This document shows positions 22,776 to 31,982 of a stretch of 64,000 bases of DNA, in pieces; position 1 is the stretch's first letter; each line of letters opens with the position of its first letter. The notes below the pieces were generated by a model. It had not been told where the DNA came from, searched no databases, and worked only from the letters and a program-made list of their open reading frames with translations. Both the position numbers and the translations under genes were made by a program. The stretch is from Coriobacteriaceae bacterium (lineage in GTDB: Bacteria; Actinomycetota; Coriobacteriia; Coriobacteriales; Coriobacteriaceae): assembly GCA_025993015.1 (NCBI GenBank), contig DAJPFV010000001.1:310001-374000 (forward strand). The letters are read 5' to 3'.

Positions 22776-24452
22776 TTAGGCGAGCTCAGCGGTACCCAGC
22801 TCGGCATGCTTCTGCGGATCGACATAGAGGTGCTTGATGCGATCGGAGCCGACGATGGTGTGCGTGTAGAACATAATCGGGATGACCGGGCAGTCGGCAG
22901 CGACCATTGCGTCGGCCTCCTGCATCTTAGCGACGCGCTCCTCGTCGTCAACAATAGTACGAGCCTCGTCGACCTTGGCGTCGAACTCGGGGTTGTTGTA
23001 ACCGGAGCGGTTATCGCCACCGAGGGAGTCGGAGTGGAACAGCGGATACAGGAAGTTGTCCATGATCGGGTAGTCGGCAATCCAACCCAGACGACCGAAC
23101 TGATAGTTAAAGTTCTGATACTGCTCGAGCAGGGCAGACCACTCAGGGGTATCGGAGACAGCGGTAACGCCAACCTTGGCGAGGTCGCCGATGATGGACT
23201 CCATGATCTCCTTGTGACCGCCGTCCTGGTTGTAGGAAAGGGTCACGCTAATGCCACGATCCCCGTTAGCGCCAGCGGGAGCAACCTTGTCGAGGTACTC
23301 GTTAGCCTTGTCGACATCGTAGGCGCAGAACTCCCATGCGCCCTCCTTGTAGCCATCGATGCCCGGAGGAACAATGCCGTCGGCAGGGGTACGGGTACCC
23401 TTATAGATGGTCTTGCAGATGGCCTCACGGTTGATGGCCAGGGAGATGCCCCTGCGCAGGTCGGCGTTGTTGAACGGCTCGGCCGTGGTGTTGCAGGTCA
23501 GATAGTACGTGGAAGGCTCGGCGCCGAGCAGCATGCGCTCGCCGTCACCCATGGTGTAGCCGTCCTTGGACACGCCGCGATCCTTCTTGGCGGCATCGAT
23601 CTGAGCGACGGGAACGTCGCAGACATCGAGGTTACCGGCCTGGAACTCCTTGTAAGCAGTCTCCATGTCCTTGATGACCTGGAAGTGGATGCCATCGATC
23701 TTGGCCTTGTCGCCATAGTAATCGTCGAACTTCTTGAGGTTGATCTCCTGACCATCCTCCCACTTGCCGTCCATCATGAACGGGCCGTTACCGACCGGTG
23801 CAAGATAGAAGCTCTTGACATCGGACTCGGCGCACTCGGGAACCGGGGCCAGAGCCGGGTGAGAGGCGACGAAGGGGAAGTCGGCGTAAGCGGAAGACAG
23901 CTTGACGACGAGGGTCTCATCGTCGGGGCAAGTAACACCGCTGAGCTCGGTAGCGTTACCGGCAAGCAGGTCGTCATAGCCCTCGACCATAGAAAGGTGA
24001 TAGGAGACCTCGGAAGGGCCGTACTCGGTAGCGATGGCCGACTTGGTGTTGACCAGACGCTCCCAACCGAGCTTGAAGGACTTGGAGGTAACGTCGTCAC
24101 CGTTGTGGAACTTGGCCTTCTTGATCTTGAAGGTGAACTCGGTGGCGTCGTCGTTGGCCTCAAAGGACTCGCAAGCCAGCGGAACGATCTCGCCCTTCTC
24201 GGCGTCATAAGAGGTCAGAGCATCAAAGAGCTGGTACTCGACCTGAGTGCCCTGGTCCTCCTGGACGTTATAGGGGTCGATGCAGACCGGGTTGTTGATG
24301 TAGAAGTTCAGCGTCGAACCGGACTCAGAACCGGAAGCGTCGCCGCCCTTCTTGCCGCATGCGGCAAGAAAAGCCATGGAGCTCGCAGCAAGGGTACCGC
24401 CGACAAAGGCGCGACGACCCATAACGGGCTGGTGGAACATAGAATCAGCCAT
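22776..24452 (-). CDS. oppA: Oligopeptide-binding lipoprotein
   Basis: A 558-residue substrate-binding protein of the SBP_bac_5 family that delivers peptides to OppBC. The signal is MGRRAFVGG followed by a short hydrophobic run and the lipobox FLAAC, giving a lipoprotein with an Arg-Arg motif suggestive of Tat export. The mature chain has the family segment ESFEANDDATEFTFKIKKAK. The ATG at 24452 is used because it begins the signal; the longer frame to 24500 is not supported. First gene of opp. Confidence 0.92.
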   Translation of the reverse strand: MADSMFHQPVMGRRAFVGGTLAASSMAFLAACGKKGGDASGSESGSTLNFYINNPVCIDPYNVQEDQGTQVEYQLFDALTSYDAEKGEIVPLACESFEANDDATEFTFKIKKAKFHNGDDVTSKSFKLGWERLVNTKSAIATEYGPSEVSYHLSMVEGYDDLLAGNATELSGVTCPDDETLVVKLSSAYADFPFVASHPALAPVPECAESDVKSFYLAPVGNGPFMMDGKWEDGQEINLKKFDDYYGDKAKIDGIHFQVIKDMETAYKEFQAGNLDVCDVPVAQIDAAKKDRGVSKDGYTMGDGERMLLGAEPSTYYLTCNTTAEPFNNADLRRGISLAINREAICKTIYKGTRTPADGIVPPGIDGYKEGAWEFCAYDVDKANEYLDKVAPAGANGDRGISVTLSYNQDGGHKEIMESIIGDLAKVGVTAVSDTPEWSALLEQYQNFNYQFGRLGWIADYPIMDNFLYPLFHSDSLGGDNRSGYNNPEFDAKVDEARTIVDDEERVAKMQEADAMVAADCPVIPIMFYTHTIVGSDRIKHLYVDPQKHAELGTAELA

Positions 24453-24689
24453 GCCATCCTCCTTATGAGATAGGACAAAGAAATGTTCAGTCGGACACAT
24501 GTCGAAACAATCCGATCCGAACCATCAAAACGCCGCCCGCTGCTATGGCTGGCTATGCAATGCGGGCCAACGTTTCCCAATACAGTAGCGCACTTTATGC
24601 AAAAAAATCCCCTGATTCCGGTTAACGGTCGAGAATTTCTTTAGTTGGGCGCAGTATGTGGGGATATTTTGACCCTGTTACAGGAATGT

Positions 24690-24720
24690 AAAAAAAGGGT
24701 CCCGAACTTGCGGAACCCTT
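24690..24720 (-). terminator. Terminator of secG (glycolytic operon end)
   Basis: Arms around 24695-24704 and 24711-24720 pair at 9 of 10 positions; TTTTTTT follows on the minus strand. The remaining gap up to oppA (24453-24689) must hold the opp promoter, which I could not define well. Confidence 0.85.
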
Positions 24721-24744
24721 CTAAAAGCGTATATGCGCGGAAAC

Positions 24745-24999
24745 TTAGTAGCCCACGATACCCTGCGGGAAAAAGAACATGCACAGGACGACACACACGG
24801 CAAACACCACGGCCATAATCACCGTCAAGCGGTCGAGGTTCTGCTCCATGACACCCGTGGCAGAGCTGGAGTTATACAAAGAGCTGGCAATCATATCCGA
24901 AACGCCAGTGCCCTTACCTGAGTGCATAAGGACAAGAATCGTCAGCGCCACGGCAGAGACGGCCCAAACGACGAACAGAAGAATCTGGAACGGACCCAT
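24745..24999 (-). CDS. secG: Preprotein translocase subunit SecG
   Basis: An 84-residue membrane protein with two transmembrane helices (about residues 4-23 and 58-78) joined by a Gly/Ser-rich loop. GKGTGVSDMIASSLYNSSSATGVMEQNLDRLT is the SecG-type loop, here read in two parts: GKGTGVSDM and GVMEQNLDRLT. It assists the SecYE channel. It follows gpmI by 156 nt, as secG follows tpiA in other actinobacteria. Confidence 0.9.
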   Translation of the reverse strand: MGPFQILLFVVWAVSAVALTILVLMHSGKGTGVSDMIASSLYNSSSATGVMEQNLDRLTVIMAVVFAVCVVLCMFFFPQGIVGY

Positions 25000-25096
25000 A
25001 GATAAGCTCCTTAATAGAACGATTCAAACCCCAGTACTGTACCACAATCCTCAGCTCTCCCCCCTTCGCCAATCAGTGACATATCTGAAATAGCAG

Positions 25097-25130
25097 AAGG
25101 GGGGGTTGCCCGGATGCGGACAACCCCCTT
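25097..25130 (-). terminator. Hairpin after gpmI
   Basis: GGGGGTTG (25101-25108) pairs with CAACCCCC (25121-25128) with AAGG/CTT extensions. The following run on the minus strand is C-rich, so termination would be partial and leave some read-through to secG. Confidence 0.65.
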
Positions 25131-25155
25131 GATTGAAAACAAAGTCTGTTTTCGA

Positions 25156-26709
25156 TTAGGCCTCGGTGGCGAGCACGCGGCCCGTCATCTCGGCGGAAGG
25201 CTCAAGACCAGCCATGGTGAGCATGGTCGGGGCGATATCGGAGAGACGACCGTCCTCGATACCGGTGAGCTGTGCCTTCTCATCGACGATGATGAACGGC
25301 ACGCGGTTGGTGGTGTGAGCCGTGAACGGATGCTTAGAACCGTCCGCAGCAACGTCAAACATGTGGTCGGCGTTACCGTGGTCAGCGGTGATCAGCGCAA
25401 AGCCGCCCTTGGCGAGAATCGCCGGAACAACCTTGGACAGGGCATCGTCAACAGCCTCGACGGCCTTAACGGCGGCGTCGAAGACACCGGTGTGACCAAC
25501 CATGTCGCAGTTCGCGAAGTTCACGATGTAGAAATCAGCGCGATCCTCGTTAATAGCGGCGACGAGCTTCTCGGTAACCTCGGGAGCGCTCATCTCAGGC
25601 TGCAGATCGTAGGTAGCGACCTTGGGGGAAGCAACGAGCACGCGCTCCTCGCCCTCCTTGGGCTCCTCGATGCCGCCGTTGAGGAAGAACGTCACGTGGG
25701 CGTACTTCTCGGTCTCGGCGGTGTGCAGCTGCTTCAGGCCATTGGCGGCGATAACGTCGGCAAGAACGTTCTCGGGGAACGTCTTGGGGAAGGCGACCTC
25801 GACGTCAAACGTCGGATCGTACTCGGTCATCGTCACAAAGTGTGAAAGCTTGATCTGCTCGCGCTCAAAGCCGTCGAACTCCTTGTCCGTGAATACGCGG
25901 GTCATCTGACGAGCGCGGTCGGGACGGAAGTTGAAGAAGATGGCCGCGTCGCCCTCGTGGATGCCCTCGTTGTGGGCAGCGAAAGGCTCGACGAACTCGT
26001 CGCCGCGCGGATCCTTCTCGTAGTAGGCCTTGATACCGGCAACAGGGTCGACATCGGCATCGGACGCGTTGACCATGACGTCGTAGGCGCGCTGGATGCG
26101 CTCCCAACGATTATCGCGGTCCATGGCCCAATAACGGCCCGAGACGGTGGCAACGCGAGCGTCGCAACCGGTCTCCTCGGAGATCTTAGCCAGGAAGGCG
26201 CAGAACTCACTCATGTAGCCAGCGCCGGACTGCGGGTCAACGTCGCGGCCATCCATGAAGGCGTGGACGCGAACGGTCTTGACACCGTGCTCGGCAGCCA
26301 TCTTGACCAGGGCCTCGACGTGGTTCATGTGGGAGTGAACGCCGCCAGGGCTCATAAGGCCCATGAGGTGAAGAGTCTTGCCGTCAGCCTTGACGTCGTC
26401 CATAGCCTTGACGAAGACCTCGTTCTTGGCGATGGAGCCGTCCTTAATGGCATTGTTGATGCGCGAAAGCTCCTGGAACACGATGCGGCCGGCACCGATG
26501 TTGAGGTGACCCACCTCGGAGTTGCCCATCTGGCCATCGGGAAGACCCACGTCCTCGCCCGAAGCGCCGAGCGTGGTGTGGGGGTACTTCTCATACAGGC
26601 TGTCAAGGAAGGGCGTCTTGGCAGCGGCGACGGCGTTCTCGCCATCGGCCGGAGCCAGGCCGCAACCATCCATGATGATCAGGAGTGCAGGAAGATGACG
26701 CTGTGCCAT
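25156..26709 (-). CDS. gpmI: 2,3-bisphosphoglycerate-independent phosphoglycerate mutase
   Basis: A 517-residue manganese-dependent mutase that interconverts 3- and 2-phosphoglycerate. The alkaline-phosphatase fold supplies LLIIMDGCGLAP with the first metal Asp, the nucleophilic Ser in DGQMGNSEVGHLNIGAGR, the motif HAFMDGRDVDP, and LITADHGNADHM for the other metal site. The gene sits 5 nt after tpiA. Placing gpmI within the gap-pgk-tpiA string is less common in actinobacteria and suits a fermentative, glycolytic life style. Confidence 0.95.
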   Translation of the reverse strand: MAQRHLPALLIIMDGCGLAPADGENAVAAAKTPFLDSLYEKYPHTTLGASGEDVGLPDGQMGNSEVGHLNIGAGRIVFQELSRINNAIKDGSIAKNEVFVKAMDDVKADGKTLHLMGLMSPGGVHSHMNHVEALVKMAAEHGVKTVRVHAFMDGRDVDPQSGAGYMSEFCAFLAKISEETGCDARVATVSGRYWAMDRDNRWERIQRAYDVMVNASDADVDPVAGIKAYYEKDPRGDEFVEPFAAHNEGIHEGDAAIFFNFRPDRARQMTRVFTDKEFDGFEREQIKLSHFVTMTEYDPTFDVEVAFPKTFPENVLADVIAANGLKQLHTAETEKYAHVTFFLNGGIEEPKEGEERVLVASPKVATYDLQPEMSAPEVTEKLVAAINEDRADFYIVNFANCDMVGHTGVFDAAVKAVEAVDDALSKVVPAILAKGGFALITADHGNADHMFDVAADGSKHPFTAHTTNRVPFIIVDEKAQLTGIEDGRLSDIAPTMLTMAGLEPSAEMTGRVLATEA

Positions 26710-26714
26710 ATGTC

Positions 26715-27482
26715 CTACTCGCCTGCCTTGACGACCATAGAAGCGAAGTCGGCAGCCTTGAGCGAAGCGCCGCCCACAAGGGCGCCGTCAACGTCGGGCT
26801 TGGCGACGAGCTCGGCAATGTTGCCGGGCTTGGCAGAGCCACCATAGAGAACGCGGATGCCGTTAGCGAGCTCCTCGCCGAACATCTCCTTGAGGGTCTC
26901 ACGGATAGCGCCGCAGACCTCCTGAGCGTCCTCGGCGGTAGCGGTCTTGCCGGTGCCGATGGCCCAGATGGGCTCGTAGGCGACGACGACCTGCTTGGGG
27001 CAGGTGATCTCAAGACCGGCAAGGCCAGCCTTGACCTGGTTCACGACGTGCTCGACATAGGTGCCAGCCTCGCGGACCTCGAGGGACTCGCCGCAGCAGA
27101 AGACGGGAACAAGACCGGCGGCAACGAGGGCCTTGGCCTTCTTGTTCTGATCCTCATCGGTCTCGTGGAAGTAATCACGACGCTCGGAGTGACCGATGAT
27201 GCAGTAGGTGCAGCCAGCGGACTTGAGCATGTCGCAAGAGGACTCACCGGTGAAGGCACCCTTGGCCTCCCAGTACACGTTCTGCGCACCGAGGGCGATG
27301 GGGGCAGCCTGAATGCGGTCATGAACCGTGGTGATGTCGATGGTCGGAGGGCAGACGAGCACCTCGACGCCAGCCGGAACCTCGGGCAGAGCCTGAGCCA
27401 GCTCGTCGGCGAGCTTGGCGGCCTCGGCGACGTCGTTGTTCATCTTCCAGTTACCAGCGATAAGAAGGGTGCGATTAGGCAT
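26715..27482 (-). CDS. tpiA: Triosephosphate isomerase
   Basis: A 255-residue TIM barrel. Substrate and catalytic residues appear in IAGNWKMN (Lys), IGHSERR (His) and VAYEPIWAIGTGK (Glu and flexible loop). The ATG at 27482 overlaps the pgk stop by 8 nt; the longer frame to 27545 lies wholly within pgk. Confidence 0.96.
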   Translation of the reverse strand: MPNRTLLIAGNWKMNNDVAEAAKLADELAQALPEVPAGVEVLVCPPTIDITTVHDRIQAAPIALGAQNVYWEAKGAFTGESSCDMLKSAGCTYCIIGHSERRDYFHETDEDQNKKAKALVAAGLVPVFCCGESLEVREAGTYVEHVVNQVKAGLAGLEITCPKQVVVAYEPIWAIGTGKTATAEDAQEVCGAIRETLKEMFGEELANGIRVLYGGSAKPGNIAELVAKPDVDGALVGGASLKAADFASMVVKAGE

Positions 27483-28665
27483 CGAGAAGCGCCTCCACTC
27501 CGGGCAGGGCCTTACCCTCGACGAGCTCCATGGAAGCGCCACCACCGGTGGAGATCCAGCTCATCTTGTCGGCCAGGTTGAACTTGTTGACAGCTGCGAC
27601 AGAGTCGCCACCGCCGATGATCGAGGTGCAGTCGGCCTCGGCGACAGCCTCGGCGATAGCCTGGGTGCCGTGAGCGAAGTTATCAAACTCGAAGACGCCC
27701 ATGGGGCCATTCCAGAACACGGTCTTGGCGCCCTTGACAGCCTCGGCGTAGAGCTCCTCGGTCTTAGGACCGATGTCCATGCCCTCACGATCGTCGGGGA
27801 TAGCGTCGGAAGCGACAACCTCGGGGACAGCGTCCTCGCCAAAGTGATCGGCAACGCGGTTGTCGATGGGGAGCAGGATCTTGACGCCCTTCTCCTCGGC
27901 CTTCTTAAGCATCTCGCCGGCGCGCTCGACCCAGTCCTCTTCCTTGAGGGACTGACCGACGGACAGGCCCTGAGCCAGGAAGAAGGTGTAGGCCATGCCG
28001 CCACCGATGATCAGGGTGTCAGCGGAGTCGATGAGGTGATCGAGAACGCCGATCTTGGAGGAAACCTTGGAACCGCCGACGATGGCGACGAAGGGGCGCT
28101 CGGGCTCGGCGAAGATGCCGGTCAGCGTGTCGACCTCCTTCTCGAGCAGGAAGCCAGCGACGGCAGGCAGGTAAGCGGCGGGGCCCACGACGGAACCCTG
28201 GGCGCGGTGAGCGGTGCCGAAGGCATCGAGAACGAAGACGTCACCATAGGAAGCGAGCTTCTTGGCGATCTCGGGATCGTTCTTCTTCTCACGCTTGTCG
28301 AAGCGGACGTTCTCGAGAACGAGAACCTTGCCCGGCTCGACGGCAGCGACAGCCTCGGCAGCCTTCTCGCCGTAGGTGTCGGCGACAAAGGCAACGTCGA
28401 GACCAGAGAGCTCGGCGAGCTTCTTGGCGACGGGCTCGAGGGACAGCTCGGGCTGGAAGCCGGTGCCATCGGGACGGCCGAGGTGGCTCATGAGGATGAC
28501 GCGAGCGTTGTGCTCAACGAGATAGTTGATGGTGGGCAGGGCAGCCTTGATACGGGTGGTGTCGCCAACGACGCCATCCTTGATAGGCACGTTGAAGTCA
28601 ACGCGGACGAGAACGCGCTTGCCGTCGACATCGATGTCGCGGACGGTCTTCTTGGTAAAGGCCAT
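27475..28665 (-). CDS. pgk: Phosphoglycerate kinase
   Basis: A 396-residue kinase making ATP from 1,3-bisphosphoglycerate. VLVRVDFNVPIKDG at the start and ILMSHLGRP are the phosphoglycerate-binding elements; AIVGGSKVSSKI and IIGGGDSVAAV form the nucleotide and hinge regions. The ATG at 28665 starts the family N-terminus. Transcription comes partly from gap through a hairpin at 28722-28768. Confidence 0.96.
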   Translation of the reverse strand: MAFTKKTVRDIDVDGKRVLVRVDFNVPIKDGVVGDTTRIKAALPTINYLVEHNARVILMSHLGRPDGTGFQPELSLEPVAKKLAELSGLDVAFVADTYGEKAAEAVAAVEPGKVLVLENVRFDKREKKNDPEIAKKLASYGDVFVLDAFGTAHRAQGSVVGPAAYLPAVAGFLLEKEVDTLTGIFAEPERPFVAIVGGSKVSSKIGVLDHLIDSADTLIIGGGMAYTFFLAQGLSVGQSLKEEDWVERAGEMLKKAEEKGVKILLPIDNRVADHFGEDAVPEVVASDAIPDDREGMDIGPKTEELYAEAVKGAKTVFWNGPMGVFEFDNFAHGTQAIAEAVAEADCTSIIGGGDSVAAVNKFNLADKMSWISTGGGASMELVEGKALPGVEALLDA

Positions 28666-28721
28666 GTTTGCTTCTACCTTTCGTACGTGTCTGCCTCCCA
28701 TTACGGCAGACGATTTCCTAT

Positions 28722-28768
28722 AAAAAGGGCGCGACCCTAGGGTGTAAGCCCTATAAGGCCGCGCCCTT
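28722..28768 (-). terminator. Attenuating terminator between gap and pgk
   Basis: AAGGGCGCG (28725-28733) pairs with CGCGCCCTT (28760-28768) and a shorter inner stem CCCTAGGG-type lies between. On the minus strand TTTTTATAGG follows. It would let gap be expressed at a higher level than pgk-tpiA-gpmI. Confidence 0.82.
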
Positions 28769-28805
28769 CTTTAGACGCTCAACGAGCTATTCGCTAAAAG
28801 CTAAA

Positions 28806-29831
28806 TTAAGCAACGAACTTCTCGAAGTACTTGATGGTGCGGACCATCTGAGAGGTGTAAGAGTTCTCGTTGTCGTACCAAGAGGTGACCTGAACGAGGG
28901 TCTGGCCGTTGCCGAGGTCAGAGCACATGGTCTGAGTGGCGTCGAAGATGGAGCCGTGGGTCTCGCCGATGATGTCGGTGGAGACGATGTCGTCCTCGTT
29001 GTAACCGAAGGTCTCGGAGATGGTGGCAGCGTAGGCCTTCATAGCGGCGTTAACCTCGTCGACGGTGACCTTCTTGTCAACGACAGCGTAGAGGTTGGTG
29101 ATGGAGCCGGTCGGCGTCGGGACGCGCTGGGCAGCACCGATGAGCTTACCGTTGAGCTCGGGGAGAACCAGGCCGATAGCCTTGGCAGCACCGGTGGTGT
29201 TGGGGACGATGTTGACGGCGCAGGCACGGCTACGACGCTTGTTGCCCTTGCGCTGCGGGCCGTCGAGCGGCATCTGGTCGCCGGTCCAGGCGTGAATGGT
29301 GGTCATGATGCCGGACACGATGGGAGCGAAGTCGTTCAGACCCTTGGCCATCGGGGCGAGGCAGTTGGTGGTGCAGGAAGCAGCGGAGATGATGTTGTCC
29401 TCAGCGGTCAGCGTCTCATGGTTGACGTTGTACACGATGGTGGGCAGATCGCTGCCAGCCGGAGCGGAGATGACGACCTTCTTGGCGCCAGCGTTGATGT
29501 GGGCCTGAGCCTTAGCCTTGCTGGTGTAGAAGCCGGTGCACTCGAGAACGACGTCGACGTCGAGGTCGCCCCAAGGCAGGTTGTTGGCGTCGGCCTCCTT
29601 GTAGATCTTGATCTCCTTGCCGTCAACGGTGATGGAATCCTCGCCAGCAACGACCTCGTGATCGCGAGCGTAGTTGCCCTGCGTGGAGTCGTACTTCAGC
29701 AGGTAAGCGAGCATATCGGGAGAGGTGAGGTCGTTGATAGCGACGATCTCGGAGCCCTCATGACCGAACATCTGACGGAAAGCCAGACGACCGATGCGAC
29801 CGAAGCCGTTAATAGCAACCTTTACTGCCAT
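28806..29831 (-). CDS. gap: Glyceraldehyde-3-phosphate dehydrogenase, type I
   Basis: A 341-residue NAD-dependent enzyme. AINGFGRIGRLAFRQ is the nucleotide-binding start, SAASCTTNCLAP holds the catalytic Cys, and TTIHAWTGDQ holds the catalytic-His region. The ATG at 29831 follows AAAGGAG by 5 nt. Its upstream region contains a 14-bp palindrome, and the gene is followed by a terminator, so it is probably the most strongly expressed gene of the glycolytic string. Confidence 0.96.
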   Translation of the reverse strand: MAVKVAINGFGRIGRLAFRQMFGHEGSEIVAINDLTSPDMLAYLLKYDSTQGNYARDHEVVAGEDSITVDGKEIKIYKEADANNLPWGDLDVDVVLECTGFYTSKAKAQAHINAGAKKVVISAPAGSDLPTIVYNVNHETLTAEDNIISAASCTTNCLAPMAKGLNDFAPIVSGIMTTIHAWTGDQMPLDGPQRKGNKRRSRACAVNIVPNTTGAAKAIGLVLPELNGKLIGAAQRVPTPTGSITNLYAVVDKKVTVDEVNAAMKAYAATISETFGYNEDDIVSTDIIGETHGSIFDATQTMCSDLGNGQTLVQVTSWYDNENSYTSQMVRTIKYFEKFVA

Positions 29832-29965
29832 TGTGTCTCCTTTCGTAAGGCCCCCGCGAGCTACAGCGCCCGCCGTTGAGGCCCACAAACTAACCACTCG
29901 CCTAATATACCTTTTTTTTGACTTGAATTTCACGAGAATGCTCGAAATTGAAAATCAAATTTACG

Positions 29966-29979
29966 TTAAAACGTTTTAA
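29966..29979. promoter_or_regulatory. 14-bp palindrome upstream of gap
   Basis: TTAAAACGTTTTAA is a perfect palindrome with an AACGTT centre, of the type bound by LacI/GalR-family repressors. It lies about 135 nt upstream of the gap ATG, beyond a possible -10 TATATT (29911-29906). No matching regulator gene is in the window. Confidence 0.45.
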
Positions 29980-30024
29980 AGAGTAAAACAGCAGTTCAAT
30001 CCCTATATAAGCAGTTTCGCTCAA

Positions 30025-30954
30025 CTACCTGTTTGCTTCAATGAGCTTTTCAAGCCTCAAAACTCGATGGTAGAGGGCCGACTTCGACAAGGGAGGGTCG
30101 GCCATCTCCCCTAAATCGCGCAGCGACAGATCGGGATAGCGCTCGCGCAGGTCGCAAAAGACCGCCAAGGCGTCCGGAAGCGTGTCGCGCAAACCCCGCT
30201 GCTCGAGCTCATCGATCAACGCAAGCTGATGTTGGGCGGCACCCGCACTTCTGGTCTGGTTGGCGAGCTCGGCGTTCACGCGACGGTTCACATCGTTCTT
30301 AACCAACTTGACCGCGCGCGCCTCCTCAATCTCGGCAACGCTGCGCTTGGCGCCGACCAGCTTTAGGAGCTGCTCGATCTCCTCGGCGCTCTTAATGTAG
30401 ACAGCAAAGGACCCGCGCCGCGCGTTAACGCGCGCATGGACCCCAATCTGTTCCAATAGATCGCAAAGTCCCTTGGCATATTGCTCGCCCTGCACCGCAA
30501 TCTCCAAATGAAAATCGCCGCGTGGATCGGCCACGAAACCGCCGGCGATGAGCGCGCCGCGGATGTAGGCAAGCCTGCAGCAGGGACGGGCAACGATGTG
30601 CCGGGGAACACCAGCGACGAGCCCTCCCCTGCGGTCGAGAATGCCCAGCAGCACCAGAGCCTTGTCCAGGTCGGGTTGATCGGGCAGGGTAATGAGATAG
30701 TTACGGACCTTATGCAAGACCGATTTACGAACGGTGAATTCCGTTTTGAGCTTAAGGATGCGATGCGTCAGCGTGATCATCGTGCGCGCGACGGCACCCG
30801 TCTCGGTCGCGACCGTCAAACGATACCGCCCGGAGCCGGCCAGCGAAAGTGTACCGCTCACACGCGTCAGGGCGGCAAGCGTCGACAAATCGCAGTATTC
30901 ACATTCGGGTTCGCAGCGCGCGAGCTCGTCACGCACCTCGGCGGTAAACGACAT
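30025..30954 (-). CDS. whiA: WhiA-type DNA-binding regulator
   Basis: A 309-residue protein with an N-terminal LAGLIDADG-like fold, degenerate as in all WhiA (about residues 1-200, with CCRLAYIRGALIAGGFVADP), and a C-terminal helix-turn-helix (LSLRDLGEMADPPLSKSALYHR). WhiA controls sporulation genes in Streptomyces and affects division in Bacillus; the role in a non-sporulating gut bacterium is unknown. It lies 6 nt after rapZ and 193 nt before gap; the yvcK gene that usually separates rapZ and whiA is absent. Confidence 0.94.
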   Translation of the reverse strand: MSFTAEVRDELARCEPECEYCDLSTLAALTRVSGTLSLAGSGRYRLTVATETGAVARTMITLTHRILKLKTEFTVRKSVLHKVRNYLITLPDQPDLDKALVLLGILDRRGGLVAGVPRHIVARPCCRLAYIRGALIAGGFVADPRGDFHLEIAVQGEQYAKGLCDLLEQIGVHARVNARRGSFAVYIKSAEEIEQLLKLVGAKRSVAEIEEARAVKLVKNDVNRRVNAELANQTRSAGAAQHQLALIDELEQRGLRDTLPDALAVFCDLRERYPDLSLRDLGEMADPPLSKSALYHRVLRLEKLIEANR

Positions 30955-30960
30955 GCAGGC

Positions 30961-31881
30961 CTATGCTTTCGTGTTGGCGCGCGACAGGTCGCGATGGGAA
31001 ATGCTCACGTGATATTGGGCGCCTTCCAAATAACGTGCCGTGGCCTCGGCGATGGCAACGCTGCGGTGTTGACCACCCGTGCAACCGATGGCGATAGAAA
31101 GCTGTGGCTTGCCCTCCGCGATATAGCCGGGCATGACCGTATCGAGTAGCTGCGTCCAGGCCTTCCAGAACTCCTGGGTCTTGGGATGATCCAGAACAAA
31201 GTCGGAGACTTTCTTATCGAGACCGGTCATGGTGCGCATCTCGGGATCGTAGAACGGATTGGGCAGGAAGCGAACGTCGATCATGATGTCCGCCTCGACG
31301 GGCATGCCGTGCTTAAAGCCAAACGAGAACACGTGAACGTCCATGAGCTGCTGGTCGGACAGCTCGGAGAACGCCATGCGTAATTTGTTGCGCAGAGCAG
31401 AAGTACGCAAGCGGCTCGTGTCGATGATCATATCGGCTCGGTCGCGAACGCCCTGCAGCTGCAGGCGCTCGCGCTGAATCGCATCGGCCGTAGTCTCTCC
31501 CGGCTTGGCAATGGGATGGCGGCGGCGGTTTTCGCTATAACGACGGATCAGCACCTCGTCAGAGGCCTCGAGAAACACGATGTCACAGCTCATCTCGCGC
31601 TCCTCGAGTGCGGCAACGGCATCGAGCAGCTCATCGAACAAGCCCTGGCTGCGCAGGTCGCAGGTGACGGCAAGATGCCTGCCCACGCCCGTATTGATGC
31701 CGACGAGTTCGGCAAGCTGGGCGATCAGACGCGGAGGCAAGTTGTCGATGCAAAAGTAGCCCATGTCCTCGAACACATGCATAGCTTGCGTGCGGCCCGA
31801 TCCGGACATTCCGGTGATGATGACGATATCGGGGATGCGCTCCGAGCGCTCCGCCGCATCCATGGAGTCTCCCTTTTGCAT
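30961..31881 (-). CDS. rapZ: RapZ/YvcJ-family nucleotide-binding protein
   Basis: A 306-residue P-loop protein. Walker A is GMSGSGRTQ near residue 20. The C-terminal domain has CTGGQHRSV, a phosphate/metabolite-binding motif, and SFGFKHGMP. In E. coli RapZ senses glucosamine-6-phosphate; in Gram-positives the homologue binds nucleotides. The ATG at 31881 follows AGGAGG by 6 nt and is preferred to the ATG six codons later. Confidence 0.92.
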   Translation of the reverse strand: MQKGDSMDAAERSERIPDIVIITGMSGSGRTQAMHVFEDMGYFCIDNLPPRLIAQLAELVGINTGVGRHLAVTCDLRSQGLFDELLDAVAALEEREMSCDIVFLEASDEVLIRRYSENRRRHPIAKPGETTADAIQRERLQLQGVRDRADMIIDTSRLRTSALRNKLRMAFSELSDQQLMDVHVFSFGFKHGMPVEADIMIDVRFLPNPFYDPEMRTMTGLDKKVSDFVLDHPKTQEFWKAWTQLLDTVMPGYIAEGKPQLSIAIGCTGGQHRSVAIAEATARYLEGAQYHVSISHRDLSRANTKA

Positions 31882-31894
31882 GTGTTGCCTCCTG

Positions 31895-31931
31895 AAAACA
31901 AGCGCGGGACCCAGCAACCCGGATCCCGCGC
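31895..31931 (-). terminator. Terminator of the nan cluster
   Basis: GCGCGGGA (31902-31909) pairs with TCCCGCGC (31924-31931); on the minus strand the stem is followed by TTGTTTTC. It lies 50 nt after the nanE stop and just upstream of rapZ. Confidence 0.75.
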
Positions 31932-31982
31932 GGTCAATTGCCTTTAATGAGTATACCGCCCTGAGCGGATACGAGGTCTGTC

